From: Symbiodinium natans
Taxonomy: Eukaryota > Sar > Dinophyceae > Suessiales > Symbiodiniaceae
Assembly (NCBI GenBank): GCA_905221605.1
Contig: CAJNDS010000421.1
Location: 10,001 to 74,000 of the forward strand
DNA length: 64,000 nt
Reading direction: 5' to 3'
Every line of letters starts with the position of its first letter. The first letter of the stretch is position 1. This document shows, piece after piece, positions 1 through 19,890 of the stretch. The notes under the pieces are model-generated. The model was not told the origin of the DNA, ran no database searches, and saw only the letters and a program-made list of their open reading frames with translations. Position numbers and translations under genes: made by a program.

Positions 1-217
1 GAGGTGGACATGTTGCAAACGGTCAATCCATGTTGAAAGTGGCACGTTTGCAGAGCAATTCAGAATGGGTAACCTGCGTGCGGAGGCTTGCAGGACTTTG
101 TTGCAGCTGTGAACATAACTGCAGGTTGTGCGTCTATTGGTCGAAGGTGGTGCTGATTTGTTCACCGGCGAAGAGGGCAGGACTTGTATTGTTGACCTTC
201 TCATGTGATGCGTTTAT

Positions 218-7671
<7,454 letters not shown>

Positions 7672-7906
7672 GGGCGTCATGGCAGGATTCCTCCGAAGAC
7701 CTTCGTTCTGGGCCTGCTTCTGCTGCGTGTCTGAGTCTTTATGCTCGGGCAGGATATTCAATGGTACTTCACCAGGAAGTGAGAGCCAGAGAGAGAGCGA
7801 GAGAGTTGTTTTACGGAGGGCGTAGGGGCGGAATCAGTTTCACAAACAGACTCGGTACCCGCTTGTCTTCGGGAGACCACCCCTCGAACGGGTCGCGGGC
7901 GCAGGA

Positions 7907-8112
7907 AGAAAGGAAGGAAGGAAGGAAGGGAAGGAAGGGAAGGAAGGGAAGCAAGGGAAGCAAGGGAAGCAAGGGAAGGAAGGGAAGGAAGGGAAGGAAG
8001 GGAAGCAAGGGAAGCAAGGGAAGGAAGGGAAGGAAGGGAAGGAAGGGGAGGAAGGAAGGAAGGGAAGGAAGGGGAGGAAGGGAGGGAGGGAGGAAGGGAG
8101 GAAGGGAGGGAG
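7907..8112. repeat. GGAAG/GGGAAG purine microsatellite
   Basis: Imperfect GGAAGGGAAG and GCAAGGGAAG units run for about 200 bases, with all purines on the + strand apart from scattered C. It lies immediately 3' of the channel gene. The RKGRKGSKGSKG-type frame across it is a repeat translation. Confidence 0.95.
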
Positions 8113-8139
8113 TCCCTCTCAGGCCTACGCTCGCAGAGA

Positions 8140-8668
8140 GACAGAGAGAGATAGAGAGATCTCCCGGGGCCCCTTTAGGCGTGGAGAAGAAGGAGCAGAA
8201 AAAGAAGAAGAAAGAGAGATAGAGAAATAGCGAGATAGAGAGATAGAGAGATAGAGAGATAGAGAGATAGAGAGATAGAGAGATAGAGAGATAGAGAGAT
8301 AGAGAGATAGAGAGATAGAGAGATAGAGAGATAGAGAGATAGAGAGATAGAGAGATAGCGAGATAGAGAGATAGAGAGATAGAGAGATAGAGAGATAGAG
8401 AGATAGAGAGAGATAGAGAGATAGAGAGATAGAGAGATAGAGAGATAGAGAGATAGAGAGATAGAGAGATAGAGAGATAGAGAGATAGAGAGATAGAGAG
8501 ATAGAGAGATAGAGAGATAGAGAGATAGAGAGATAGAGATAGAGAGATAGAGAGATAGAGAGATAGAGAGATAGAGAGATAGAGAGATAGAGAGATAGAG
8601 AGATAGAGAGATAGAGAGATAGAGAGATAGAGAGATAGAGAGATAGAGAGATAGAGAGATAGAGAGAC
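8140..8668. repeat. (AGAGATAG)n microsatellite
   Basis: A nearly perfect 8-base unit (AGATAGAG) runs for about 450 bases, with rare GCGAGA variants (8229, 8357) and phase slips near 8408 and 8538. The 335-residue SLYLSISL frame on the minus strand is only this repeat. Confidence 0.97.
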
Positions 8669-9655
8669 TCTCAGAAGACGCTCCACACTGTTGGGGTGCG
8701 CGAATCGCGCGAGGGCCCGTGCCCTCATACCCACAGGAAAGAAAGAAAGAAAACGATAGCCCCCCCCTTGAGTCCCCGCACCGCCACCTCGTTCAAGCGA
8801 ATTCACAGAAAAAACCACACCCTAACACCCGCCTAATGAATATGTAATTTGGGGGAGGGTTGCATGGTCTCAGCTTGAATTGATGGGGTTTGGTCTACTT
8901 TTCTTCTTTCGGGAGAACCCTAAACTTTGACCCGAAACTGTGGCACCTTGAGGTGAACAGATAAGAGGCCAGAGAACTCACTGTGAATATTTCAGTGTAG
9001 AGTTCTATGGGTTTTCGCAGGCGTCGGCTTTTGCAGTCAGCACCTTGCACCTTGGAGTTTGCAGCAGCGCCTTGTAGAGAAGCAGCTGGGGAGGAATCGA
9101 AAAGCCATCCCGAAGAAGACCTCCTGTGGATTATGGTTCCAAAAAAAGAGGGGAGGACAACTGCTAGAGGGCCCCCCGCCGGGAGGAGGTGAATGGGGGA
9201 GCCAAAACCCAACACCATAGAGAAAAGACACAGCTCAGCAGCAAAGACACCGCCCCACGAGAAGCAGCGAGAAGCAGCAGAAGCAGGAGGGAGGGAAACA
9301 AGCTATGGCAACTGGGCAAGGCCCACAGCAAAGAGCTGCGAAGGCGCGAAAAACACAAGGAGTGCGACGGGCTCAGCAGCGAGGACGAAGCCCTGGAAGA
9401 CACCGCCCCGCGAGAGTAAAACAGAAGACGGACGGAAGCAGGCCGAGAAAGCCATGGGGGATGGAGGATCCAGAGCCAAGAACCATCATAGCCACGGGCA
9501 GGCGAGAACAGCCGAAGAAAGGTAGTGAGTCCAGGTGAAACAGCTATAAGCCAGGCAAGCCCAAAAACCTTAGCCGTGTGTAGTTGCTGGTTTGTGCTGT
9601 GCTTGGATAAGATGATGACACTCTTCTTTACGAAGCAAGTTCGGACGAGCTAGAT
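8669..9655. other. no gene recognised; purine-rich low-complexity sequence
   Basis: This stretch has A/G-rich sequence with short charged frames on the + strand (9193-9525, rich in K, R, E, A) and mirror frames on the minus strand. I see no domain, no credible splice pattern and no match to a family I know. It separates two simple-repeat blocks. Confidence 0.5.
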
Positions 9656-11686
9656 CAAAAAAATCAACAGACCAATAAATCAAAAAAAACAATAAATCAA
9701 TAAACCATTAAATCAATAAATCAATAACTCAATAAATCAAGAAATCAATAAAGCAAGAAATCAATTCATCAATAAATCAAGAAATCAATAAATCAATAAA
9801 TCAATAAATCAATAAATCAATAAATCAACAAATCAACAAATCAACAAATCAATAAATCAATAAATCAATAAATCAAGAAATCAAGAAATCAAGAAATCAA
9901 GAAATCAAGAAATCAAGAAATCAAGAAATCAAGAAATCAAGAAATCAAGAAATCAAGAAATCAATAAATCAATAAACCAATAAACCAATAAACCAATAAA
10001 CCAATAAACTAATTAACCAATTAACCAATAAATCAGTAAGTCAATAAGGCAATAAGTCAATAAGTCAATAAGTCAATAAGTCAATAAGTCAATAAGTCAA
10101 TAAGCCAATAAGTCAATAAGTCAATAAGTCAATAAGTCAATAAGTCAATAAGTCAATAAGTCAATATGTCAATAAATCAATAAATCAATAAATCAATAAG
10201 TCAATAAGTCAATAAGTCAATAAGTCAATAAGTCAATAAGTCAATAAGTCAATAAGTCAATAAGTCAATAAGTCAATAAGTCAATAAGTCAATAAGTCAA
10301 TAAGTCAATAAGTCAATAAGTCAATAAGTCAATAAGTCAATAAGTCAATAAGTCAATAAGTCAATATGTCAATAAGTCAATAAGTCAATAGGTCAATAAG
10401 TCAATAAGTCAATAAATCAGCACATCAATACATCAATACATCAATACATCAATACATCAATACATCATTACATCAATACATCAATAATTCAATAAATCAG
10501 TAAATCAATAAACCAATAAATCAATAAATCAATAAATCAATAAATCAATAAATCAATAAATCAATAAATCAATAAATCAATAAATCAATAAATCAATAAA
10601 TCAATAATCAATAAATCATAAATCAATAAATCAATAAATCAATAATTCAAATAAATCAATAATCAATACATCATAAATCAATAAATCATAAATCATAATC
10701 AATAAAGCAATAACTCAAAAGCAATAATCCTACAATCACTAATCAATAATCATAAACCTAAACGATAAATCAAATAAATCAATAATCAATAAATCAATAA
10801 ATCAATAATCAATAAATCAATAAATCAATAAATCAATAAATTCAATAAAGCATAAATCAATGAATCATAGAATCAATAAGTCCAAATAAATCAATAAATC
10901 ACTAATCAATAAAATCACGTAAATCGTAAATCATTAAATCAAATAAATCAATAAAAATCAATAATCAACCATCAATAATCAAATCATAAAATCAATAACT
11001 CAATAAATCAATAACTCAATACATCATAAATCAATAATCAAATAAATCAATAATCCATAAGTCCAAATAAATCAATAAAGTCATAAGTCAATAAACCAAT
11101 ACATCAATAAATCAGTAATCCATAAATCACTAAAATCAGTAAAATCAGTACACAAGTAAATCAATAAATCAGTACTCATAAATCATAATCACTAAATCAA
11201 TTAATCATAAATCAATACATCCAATACACATAAATCAATAAACCAATAAACCAATAAACCAATAATCAATAAACCATAAACCAATAGACCAGTAAATCAA
11301 TAAATCAATAAATCAATAACTCAATAACTCAAGAATTCAATAAATCAATGCATCAATAAATCAATAAATCAATGAATCAATAAATCAATAAATCAATAAT
11401 TCAATAATTCAATAAATCACGAAATCAAGAAATCAAGAAATCAAGAAATCAAGAAATCAAGAAATCAAGAAATCAAGAAATCAATAATTCAATAAATCAA
11501 TAAATCAATAAATCAATAAATCAATAAATCAATAAATCAATAAATCAATAAAGCACTAAATCAATAAATCAATACATCAATAAGTCAATAAATCAATAAA
11601 TCAATAAATCCAAATCAATAAATCCATAAATCAATAAATCAGTAAATCAAGAAATCAATAAATCAATAAATCAATAATTCATCCTA
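9656..11686. repeat. 2-kb AT-rich degenerate octamer array (CAATAAAT-type)
   Basis: An 8-base unit, mostly ATCAATAA, runs for about 2 kb. Variant units form blocks: CAAGAAAT at 9855-9960 and again 11415-11480, CAATAAGT at 10045-10420, CATCAATA near 10430-10480. Between about 10590 and 11300 the period decays by single-base deletions and insertions. There are no open frames. AT content is far higher than in the surroundings. Confidence 0.97.
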
Positions 11687-11698
11687 CATTGCATTTCT

Positions 11699-11808
<110 letters not shown>

Positions 11809-14465
11809 AGATCTCATTATGCACCCTACAGCATCACACCAGCAAGCTAGATGAAGCATGGGTACATGCGCTGCAAGCAAGCAAACAGAGAGTTCAAGGA
11901 ACAGTGTTCAGTCGCCAAGGATTTGGGCATTTCACGGCGATTGGGCAATTTGGAGTCATGCGTGGAAGGCATGCGCGTGCCTTGACGGAGTTGTTGGGGC
12001 TGCCGGTGTGCTGCGATTTGCTGAGTGCGTTGCTGCTGGCTACATTCAGGAAAGGATGGATCTAGTCCTCTCCAGACTTGATTCGAGAGCAAGCTGATGG
12101 CCAGTGGAGCGCAACACGTGCCAGGCGCTTTTCTTGGCTTCAGCACTGCGCGTTGTTAATGTCTGTGCGGCTGCAATATTTCCAAGACTAGCATTGCAGC
12201 TGCACGTCTCATGCCATTTTTCATAGATGCCAAAGAACCATACGATCGCTGAATTTGTTCACCCATGCACTCACTACGTGATTTCACCTCGAGGGGCGGG
12301 GCTCAAAGCCCAAAGCACCAGTTTCACGTTTGTGTTTTTGTTAGTTGTGTTTCTATGACATTTATTTCCGGAAGAATTAGATTCTTGTTTCTTCATGGGA
12401 AGTCGTGCTTGTCTAGAAGTTGGCCCATCCAGCTGCAATCGCCCAATGTCCAGAACATTCTGGACTGGGCCTGCTATTGAATGGTCAGCCTCAAGATGAT
12501 TGTGGTAAAAAAGTGAAGATGATCTGCCAGCATGTGCCCTGTCTCGAGCCATTGCGTGCTTTTGCAGGTTCCTTCACTATTCCTTCCGTTCTTGCGTTTG
12601 CCATCCCAAGCCGGGGCAGAGATGGGAGAGACAAAGCGTGGAAAGTAAACAACTCACAGTGCGATACAATGTGACAGAGTTTTAATATTTTCAAGGACGC
12701 CATGGAATTTGTGACAGGCCATGACCCGACGTACCCGACTCGGCTGAAGTACATGCCAGCTTGCCAACTGTTTGCCATGCCAAAAGTCTTGACACCCGTC
12801 ATGGTCTCGCTGTATCCGTCTTAGGCTAAAGCAACACGTGGCCGAAGTCGCAGCAAATCGACGGGAGCCTAAAAACTTCCTTTGTTCTGGGTTCCTTCGT
12901 AAGCTTTGGATGCTTTGGATTGCGCACAACCTTCGACGTCTCCAAAGGCGCCCACAGCCTGGACGTGTCCTCATTTGGGGTGCAGGGTCCCTGGATGTGC
13001 CTGGTAGGAACTTCGCGTGCGAGATGTTCCTGAGCCGTTCCATGCTGTTTTCCCTGTTGTCTATTCAATCTAATTATTCTACAAACAAGGCCACACAGCC
13101 CACGATGGGAGATGTTTGCGCACTCGGCAAACCTGTCCGTGTCCACCAGGCCAGGGGATACTGGCAGAGCTCGCGAGTGCTTCGTGCGCACTAGCCTCGC
13201 GAGCCCCCTTCAGACAGAAAGAGAATGAAAGCCATGATTGCGCTTGCAAAGCCTCACGGGGCTCGTGTTCGAAAGATTGCAGGGCGGGTCCTCGGCCTTT
13301 GGGTGCTCGATGGCTCTTGCGAACCGACCATGCATTTGCAGGGTCTTTGAGTCGCTCTTATACGTAGTTTGTAGTGCCCAGTGCCCTCTAGAGTGAATGT
13401 GCCACTTGGAAAGCCTAAGACATCACTCCCCAGGCCTACCGGTGAACCCAGCTGTCATGAACACAGCCCAGCATGGAAGGGCTACCTCTGCGACGCCGTC
13501 CTTGGCAGCGGCTCAGTCCAGGCATCTGTTCAACGCTTTGTGACATTTGGTGACTAGTTGTAGGCCCTGGCAGCTGTTGTCTGTTGTAGTCGCGTGGCGG
13601 TCCTGTGGCGAAACTGATGACCAAGGCCCAGGATGATTTGAAGTGTGCGTTTGTATTGACAACCGCGGCTCAACTCCTTCATGTCTTGAGGGATTCTTCA
13701 TGCACGCGCCTCTGATATGTTGTGGCAGTTGTGGCGTGCTTTTGCCATCTTGGCGCTTGGGCTTGCATGTGTGGAGCGCTTCCCCCCCCCACGCAGCTTT
13801 GGATGCCTGTAGCTTATTTGATGCAGGTGTGGCATGGTTTTGCGTTGACAACGTAAGATGCAAAAAGCTGAAGCTCACGAGCCCGATGTGGGTCAGGGCT
13901 ACTTACATGTTTGCTGTACTTGTGCGAGAGTTTCCGTGCTTCAAGCGTTCATTCTTCTTGAGCGAATTGGGGAAGTTGTCTGACTGCTAAGTCCAGTATA
14001 TGCAGTGGGCGATATACTCTTTGCGGGCTTCTGGTCGCTGCTGACAGCTTGGGCTGGGCCATCTGCTCCGGCCTCCCGTCGCGCTCGCTACCCGCCCATT
14101 CCAAAGAATATTTACGTATCCCAGTATCCCAGTAAATCACGCTTCCAATCAACCTTCATTTAAGGACTCGCACGCAAACAAGCAAAACCATGAGTACGTG
14201 CAAAGCAGGCCCCTTCCTGATACAGACACAAGCTTCGAGCCTCGGTTTTTGGCTCTGTGCTTGGGACAGACCTGATCAATGGAAATATGCCTGCTGCATG
14301 TTTTTCCTTCGGGCATTGAATGTTCCCAGCATCTGCGTAACTCGATAGATTCGTTTGTTTATTTGTGAGTCCCGACGGCAAAACATGAGCCGCTTGACAT
14401 GTAGAAGCATCTGTCATTTGTTCGCATCGGTTCGCACTCTCTCTCTCTATACATTAGTATGAGGG
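11809..14465. other. no recognised gene; a few coding-like stretches
   Basis: The best coding-like block is 12678-12822, where the + frame reads AMEFVTGHDPTYPTRL and MPKVLTPVMVSL. The minus strand over the same bases also reads smoothly (MTGVKTFGMANSW), so direction is undecided. Another + frame at about 12845-13030 (GSFVSFGCFGLRTTF) is open. I recognise none of these. The rest shows nothing definable. Confidence 0.3.
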
Positions 14466-14762
14466 GTTTTCCTTGTGAACTGTAGAGAAAATTGAGGGGT
14501 ACCTATGATAATGTAAAGACCTCCAGTCCTTTCCGCAAATTTGGAGAAAGGATACGTTGTCCGATTAGAACATAGAAAAATACCGGTGTTCCTATGAAAC
14601 TATTGAGAACGTGGAGTTCTTTCAATGAAGGTATAGAGAAAATCAGAAGTTTCCAATGCCAATATGGAGAGAATACAGGTTCTCTCATTAAAACATGGAG
14701 TAAATTATAGCGACAAACAGAGAACATAGAGGTTTTTCCTCGTGAAATATTGGGATACTAGA
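14466..14762. repeat. decayed ~30-bp minisatellite
   Basis: About ten diverged units of 29-33 bases follow one another. Each has a TT(C/T)C core, then ATGAAA-like sequence, then TAT/CATGGAGA or CATAGAG, then AATAC..G; for example units start near 14527, 14557, 14588, 14618 and 14650. One unit contains ACATAGAGGT. A related array lies in the opposite orientation at 51.4 kb. Confidence 0.7.
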
Positions 14763-16069
14763 TGTTATCCTTGTAAAGCACGCCCTGAACCAACATACAA
14801 AAGGAAGAAACACAACAATGGCCAAGACAATTCCGGACCTTTTATCGGGGCCATCATGTAGTTTTGGTGAGGCATCTGAGTTTACTTGAAACGGGCCTGT
14901 GCTTCGGGTGGCAGTTGCTGGTAGCTCTTTTCTGACCATAAGTTTGCGGAGGGGATGTCCTGACCATACGTTTGCGGCGTAGGGGATGCCTTTGAGACAC
15001 AGACACCCTATCGGGCTGATTTTGTGCCATCAGGCTTGCCCTGGAGGCACTGCGTAAGGTCCGCACTGTCGCCAGGGCGCAGGTTGTCCGTGCAGTTGAC
15101 TGTTTATTTGCCCTGTGTTTCGAAATGGCGCAGCGGGGCCTTATATGCCGTTATTGGCCCTGAATGGGAAAAATCACTGTTAGGAATTTAATTGATTTGT
15201 TCCTGCTGTCATAGTGCTGCAATGTGTAGACAGGGTCTTGCGGGCCACTTTGCGGCTTGCTTTGATTGTGCATTCCAAAACGTGCAGAACTGGCAGGCCC
15301 GCATCTGCAAGCAAAGAGGCGTCTGAGTGCCTTCCTCAGACACGGAAGAGCTGACGTCTCGGGACAGTAGTTGTTTCGTTTCTTGTTCCAGTGCTCTCGT
15401 CTGTTGTTTGGCTTTCCTTTGCTTGCTGGCCCTTCCGCCTTTCTGCTTGTGCTGTCTCATACCTACTTTATCGCAGCGGTCTTGCCCCAGCATGTCTGCG
15501 TGTCTGCTTCTCCACTTTGCGAGTTGTTGCTATCAAGGCTTCTAAGGTAGTATGGTAACTTGTCTTCTTGTTCATCTGCATTCATTGCTTGCGCTAGCCA
15601 CACGTGTCATGCTTATCCTCACTAGTTTCGTTTTTCTTGGATGTGAGAGGAAGGGCGACGAGCCACGCGAGCCACGACAGTCCACGCAAGAAGCAGAACA
15701 CTACTAGGATTGGTTGAGCCTTTTCTTCTTTTCTAGGCGGGTCGCTCACCGTTGGCCCACGTGCCGTCTCCGCAGTCACGTATTCGGCTTCAGAGTCGGG
15801 ACAGTGCTCAGTAAAGTTGCTTAGAGCAGAGATCATCTAGGCGAAGGCCTTGATTTGACGTCTGTGTTCGGGAGTCCTTTCCTTGATCGAACGTTCTTCT
15901 GTAGTCACCGAGATAAAGTTGATGCGGCATAAATGCTTCTAGCGAATGCTCCTGAAGGGGCAAGTGGCTTAGGGATAAGATGAGTCGCTCTTTCTTCGCA
16001 TTTGGCTGCCTCTGCCCACCACATGATGGTGGTGGCAGTTTCCACTGCGTGGGAACTCTGATCTGACAT
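14700..16069 (-). CDS. possible minus-strand gene, small membrane/low-complexity protein (unrecognised)
   Basis: Several minus-strand stretches look coding. An ATG at 16069 opens MSDQSSHAVETATT and runs through GAFARSIYAAST to about 15907. A second block at 15836-15594 reads SEAEYVTAETARG, then a hydrophobic stretch. A third at about 15480-15330 is K/Q-rich (KQRKAKQQTRAL). A fourth at about 15010-14890 carries PTPQTYGQD and YQQLPPEAQARFK, followed by a hydrophobic segment near 14800. Together they could be one multi-exon gene with a transmembrane segment and a Q/P-rich part. I know no family for it. Borders, phase and even the existence of a single gene are inference. It would be the only host gene on the minus strand here. 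Confidence 0.33.
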
Positions 16070-16099
16070 GAAGATGATGCAGAGGTTTTAGCACTCAAG

Positions 16100-16935
16100 G
16101 TTGCACTCCTTCTGCTGTTGTCATCTATGAAGCAAAGTGGCCAGTGCTGGAAGCGCTCAAAAAACTTTTGTCACCTGACATTATTACCTCTGGGGCGTTA
16201 AGTTCTTAGTGGGCAGCGATGGTTCATCGGTCTGCTGTCGTTCATACATGAATATGGCTCCATGCCGTCCAAGCAAGCTGTATGCTGCGTGGGCGATGAG
16301 GCATTGCTTAACGATACCGTTGATCGTAAAGCAGTCATATCCCGAGTTTAAAGTCGCGGAGCGGGTTTCTCAGGTGGACATCAAGTCCTGTCAGCAGTGT
16401 TCCAGAGCTTCGTATCGGCGCACAGGCGGAGATGCATCATTTGTAGCTTGTTCTTGGGTAGGATTTCGCACTTGACCCATGCAAAAGCAGAGGCTGCCTC
16501 GATTTCTATCATGCAGCAGGCGCTGTCCACAGCCATTCTTGTGACATTTTGCTTGTAGGTGTTGAAGCCTGAGTCTCGTTTGTCGACTCTTGTTCCCAGA
16601 CAATTCTCGGCGACATTTTGCCTTTGATTCGAGTTGCGTGTGAGATGTGTTCACTAGTTTTGAGAATCACGCTCTCAGCGGCAGCTTTCCGGCAACCCTT
16701 CACCAGTGAGCAGATGAGGACCTGCAGATTGAGGAGGACTATGGTGAGGACAATGGTCTGGAGGAGGTGCGATGCCAACTAGACTATATTGTACCTAATT
16801 ACATATAAGTCTATATCTGTTTACACATATATCTGTATATCTATACACATACATGCACTCTTTAGCCTCGAGTCCACATTTTTGGTTTTGGGTTTGTTGA
16901 ACTTTTGGAGGCTTTCGCCTATTTGAATTCCAACA
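16100..16935. other. no recognised gene
   Basis: A single + frame at 16209-16475 (KLYAAWAMRHCLTIPL, then YPEFKVAERVSQVD) is plausible as an exon but matches nothing I know. The 3' part (16780-16930) is AT-rich with ATATCT/ACATAT steps. No other structure is seen. Confidence 0.3.
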
Positions 16936-18012
16936 TAAAGCTTACATCCTGTGGTTTCGCGCGAATTCCGTTGCGTTTCGACGCTCCCGCTGTGGTTTCG
17001 CGCGAATGGCCTCTTCTGGCCTCTTCTGGGGGGGCCACTTAGGTTGCGGGCCGCAACGGCGCACGCGGTGGGGCGGGGCCTTCGTTTCGACGCTCCCGCT
17101 GTGGTTTCGCGCGAATTCCGTTGCGTTTCGACGCTCCCGCTGTGGTTTCGCGCGAATTCCGCGGACTTTTCTGGCCTCTTCTCGTGAATTCCGTTGCGTT
17201 TCGACGCTCCCGCTGTGGCTTCGCGTGAATTCCGGCCTCTGCTGGCCTGTTCCAGCCTATTCTGGCCTCTTCTAGGGCGGTGGGGCGTCGCGCGAATTCC
17301 GGCCGCTTCTGGCCTGTTCTGGCCTCTTCTGGGGGGCCACTTAGGTTGCGGGCCGCAACGGCGCACGCGGTGGGGCGGGGCCTTCGTTTGGACGCCCCCG
17401 CTGCGGTTCGCCCGAATTCCGTTGCGTTTCGACGCTCCCGCCGCCGTGGTTTCGCGCAGATTATTTTGTGGACTCTTCAGGCTTCTTCTGGGGGAGCCAC
17501 TTGAGTTGCGGGCCGCAATGGCGCACGCAGTCGGGCGGGGCCTTCGTTTCGACGCTCCCGCTGTGGTTTCGCGCGAATTCCGTTGCGTTTCGATGCTCCC
17601 CTTGTGGTGTCGCGCAGATTCCGGCCTTGTGTGGCCTCTTCAGGCCGCTTCTGGGCGGGCCACTTTGGTTGTGGGCCGCAACGGCGCACGCGGTGGGGCG
17701 GGGCCTTATTCCGTTGCGTTTCGACGCTCCCGCTGTGGTTTCGCGCGAATTCCTCTTCTGGGGGGGCCACTTATGTTGCGGGCCGCAACGGCGCACGCGG
17801 TGGGGTGGGGCCTTCGTTTCGATGCTACCGCTGTGGTTTCGCGCGAATTCCGTTGCGTTTCGATGCTACAGCTGTGGTTTCGCGCGAATTCCGTTGCGTT
17901 TCGATGCTGCCGCTGTGGTTTCGCGCGAATTCCGTTGCGTTTCGATCGCGCGAATTCCTGCCTCTTCTGGCCCCTTCTGGGGGCCACTTAGACTGCGGGC
18001 CGCATTTTTCGA
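16936..18012. repeat. GC-rich composite satellite with two modules
   Basis: Module 1 is about 42-44 bases, containing GTGGTTTCGCGCGAATTC, CGTTGCGTTTCGA and CGCTCCCGCT (or GCTACCGCT). It occurs singly and in tandem, for example near 16952, 17100, 17142, 17560, 17740, 17830, 17872 and 17916. Module 2 has GGCCACTTAGGTTGCGG, GCCGCAACGGCGCACG and CGGTGGGGCGGGGCC (near 17034, 17335, 17490, 17655, 17766; a truncated copy near 17985). Between them lie TCTGGCCTCTTC runs. Long frames on both strands are repeat translations. Confidence 0.93.
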
Positions 18013-19540
18013 GACCTCTTCTGGCCTCCTTTGGCCTCTTCTGGCCCTCCTCACTGTTTGTGGTCTACGCCGGCATAATTTTGGAAAACCTTCCCCTTTA
18101 CTCAAAAGACTTTTGTGCGCAAAAGCACTTTTAAAGGGTAAATGGAAAGCCTTCAAAAAAGAGATGCAAGAGTTTGTCGTTAACTCATCGCCAACACCGT
18201 TGTTTTAAGCTCTGCGAAAGGCACTCTCTTTTTGCCCACGAAGTATGGGTAGTCGACGAGTATAAGGCAAGTACAGTAGAGAAAGGAACAAACACTGTGA
18301 GAACCAAGACTCAGTATCGTCATATGCCAGAGTTAAACGGCGTTCTACTCTGGTCTTTGCAGCTGTCTAAACTCAGCATATTGGGAAGTAGGATGTTTTT
18401 GTAGAAGCCTTGCGCCTTGTGCTAGTAGGTTCTATCTTCTGAAGGGGACTTTACTGCCCGGAACAATGGAGTATGATTTACATGGAGTGGGCGGCATTTG
18501 ACTGCCAAGCGTTGTCAACGCGAGTAGGCCTCGCTGAGGCAGGATTCTACCCAATGGAGTGGAGGGCGACCGGATCTGTTACATGTATCACTGCGTCCTA
18601 TGAGACCCTCTAGACCTCTGGATGACGAAGGAGATGTCCTAACAGCTGCAATCGCTGCTGCGAATAAAGGGGCTGAATTCTCCTGGAGGAGGCCAGACTA
18701 GCAAGATAATTATTCGAGCACTCTGCGTCAGTGGGGTTGATAACCTTATGAAGACTTATTTTTGAGAATGCGTCTCATTTTCAAATGTGTTGAATCCACG
18801 TGCACGAGCTGTGGGGATGTAGTTAAGCTGGACACTGCTGCTTGGTCGCTGCAGTTAGCGTACCCTTGAAACAGTCTCAGTCAACCTACAGAGGCCCAGC
18901 CCGCGCAACAGTTGCTAAGCAGCCAGTGCTGCGATGGTAGCGCGGGCAGCGCGCTTCGCATGTGACAAGCATACGCTAGCAACTTCTCGCTTCACATCGT
19001 GACATGCTGCGCAAAGCGGCCCTCCTCCGCTTGATGGGCCATGTGAAGGAGTGTAGCCGCGCTGCCAGTCCACGAGCTCATCCAACCTACCGACAACCTT
19101 TGGGGTGGCGCACGTACTGCTCCTGACCCCTGACGGGCCTACGCCTGGAGTCACAATGTCCTCCTGTTGGGGTCCACTACCAGCGTACGGTCGTTTCGGC
19201 GATGTCCTTATTTCGTGCAGCCGAGTTGGGTCACCCAAAACACGCCGCCTACTTGCTAGTGCCTACCGACGTAATGGCGCAAACATTTCTCAGCGAACCA
19301 GGCCTTTATCTGCCTCCTTGAAGCATGAGTAGCGATCCTGGCGCTGATCATGTTCGAGCTCGAGCCTAGGTTAGATACCGTGTACATTCCATGTTGTGAC
19401 ACATTGGCTTCGAAAACGTTTGCTCGGACATGTCTCACTCAGCTTCCTTGAACGATGGCGTTCGTCTTGGACGGGCGGAGGACGCGATCGCCATCGACAG
19501 GAACCGGTCAGTCCTCCCGAATCGGATATTGGTCGCGCCA
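18013..19540. other. no recognised gene
   Basis: A short + frame ends at 18208 (KGKWKAFKKEMQEF), and a few minus frames (18915-19238) carry no recognisable domain. No repeat or RNA gene was seen. Composition is ordinary for the window. Confidence 0.35.
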
Positions 19541-19549
19541 GTGTTACAT

Positions 19550-19890
19550 TCGAGACGAAAGAAAGCAGGCTTTATGCCGTCGATGCGGAAGCAGTTGGGA
19601 GAATCTTGTGTGTGCTTACAAAGGTTTAGCTAGCGCCTTTATGTTCGAGCTTTTGTTGTCTGTGGGACAGGTTCGAAGCAACAACTCCAATATCCTGCAC
19701 TTTGATTGTTATTTCGAATCGAACCTGTATATATTCGTGGCCATTTTAGCGAAAACATTCGAGTTGTTTCACCCACCCGGATGGTTTTTCCCCGAGACGA
19801 AAGCAGACTTTATGCCATCGATGCAGAAGCTGTTGGAAGATCTTGTGTGTGCTTGCTGGGTTTCGCACCTTTATGTTTGAGCGATTTTTT
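19550..19890 (+). repeat. diverged direct repeat, two copies about 243 bp apart
   Basis: Copy 1 (19553-19655) and copy 2 (19797-19885) share GACGAAAG, GC.GACTTTATGCC, TCGATGC.GAAGC, GTTGG, AATCTTGTGTGTGCTT and CCTTTATGTT.GAGC. Both keep the reading ESRLYA(V/I)DAEAVGR, so the duplicated unit may once have been an exon. No family was recognised. Confidence 0.65.

Noticed and set aside
7811-8818. 335-residue SLYLSISL-rich minus frame
   Set aside because: Pure translation of the 8-base GATA-type and GGAAG-type repeats.
16821-18208. Long frames on both strands (up to 265 residues) in the GC-rich satellite
   Set aside because: The repeat lacks stops in several frames; the peptides only mirror the satellite modules.
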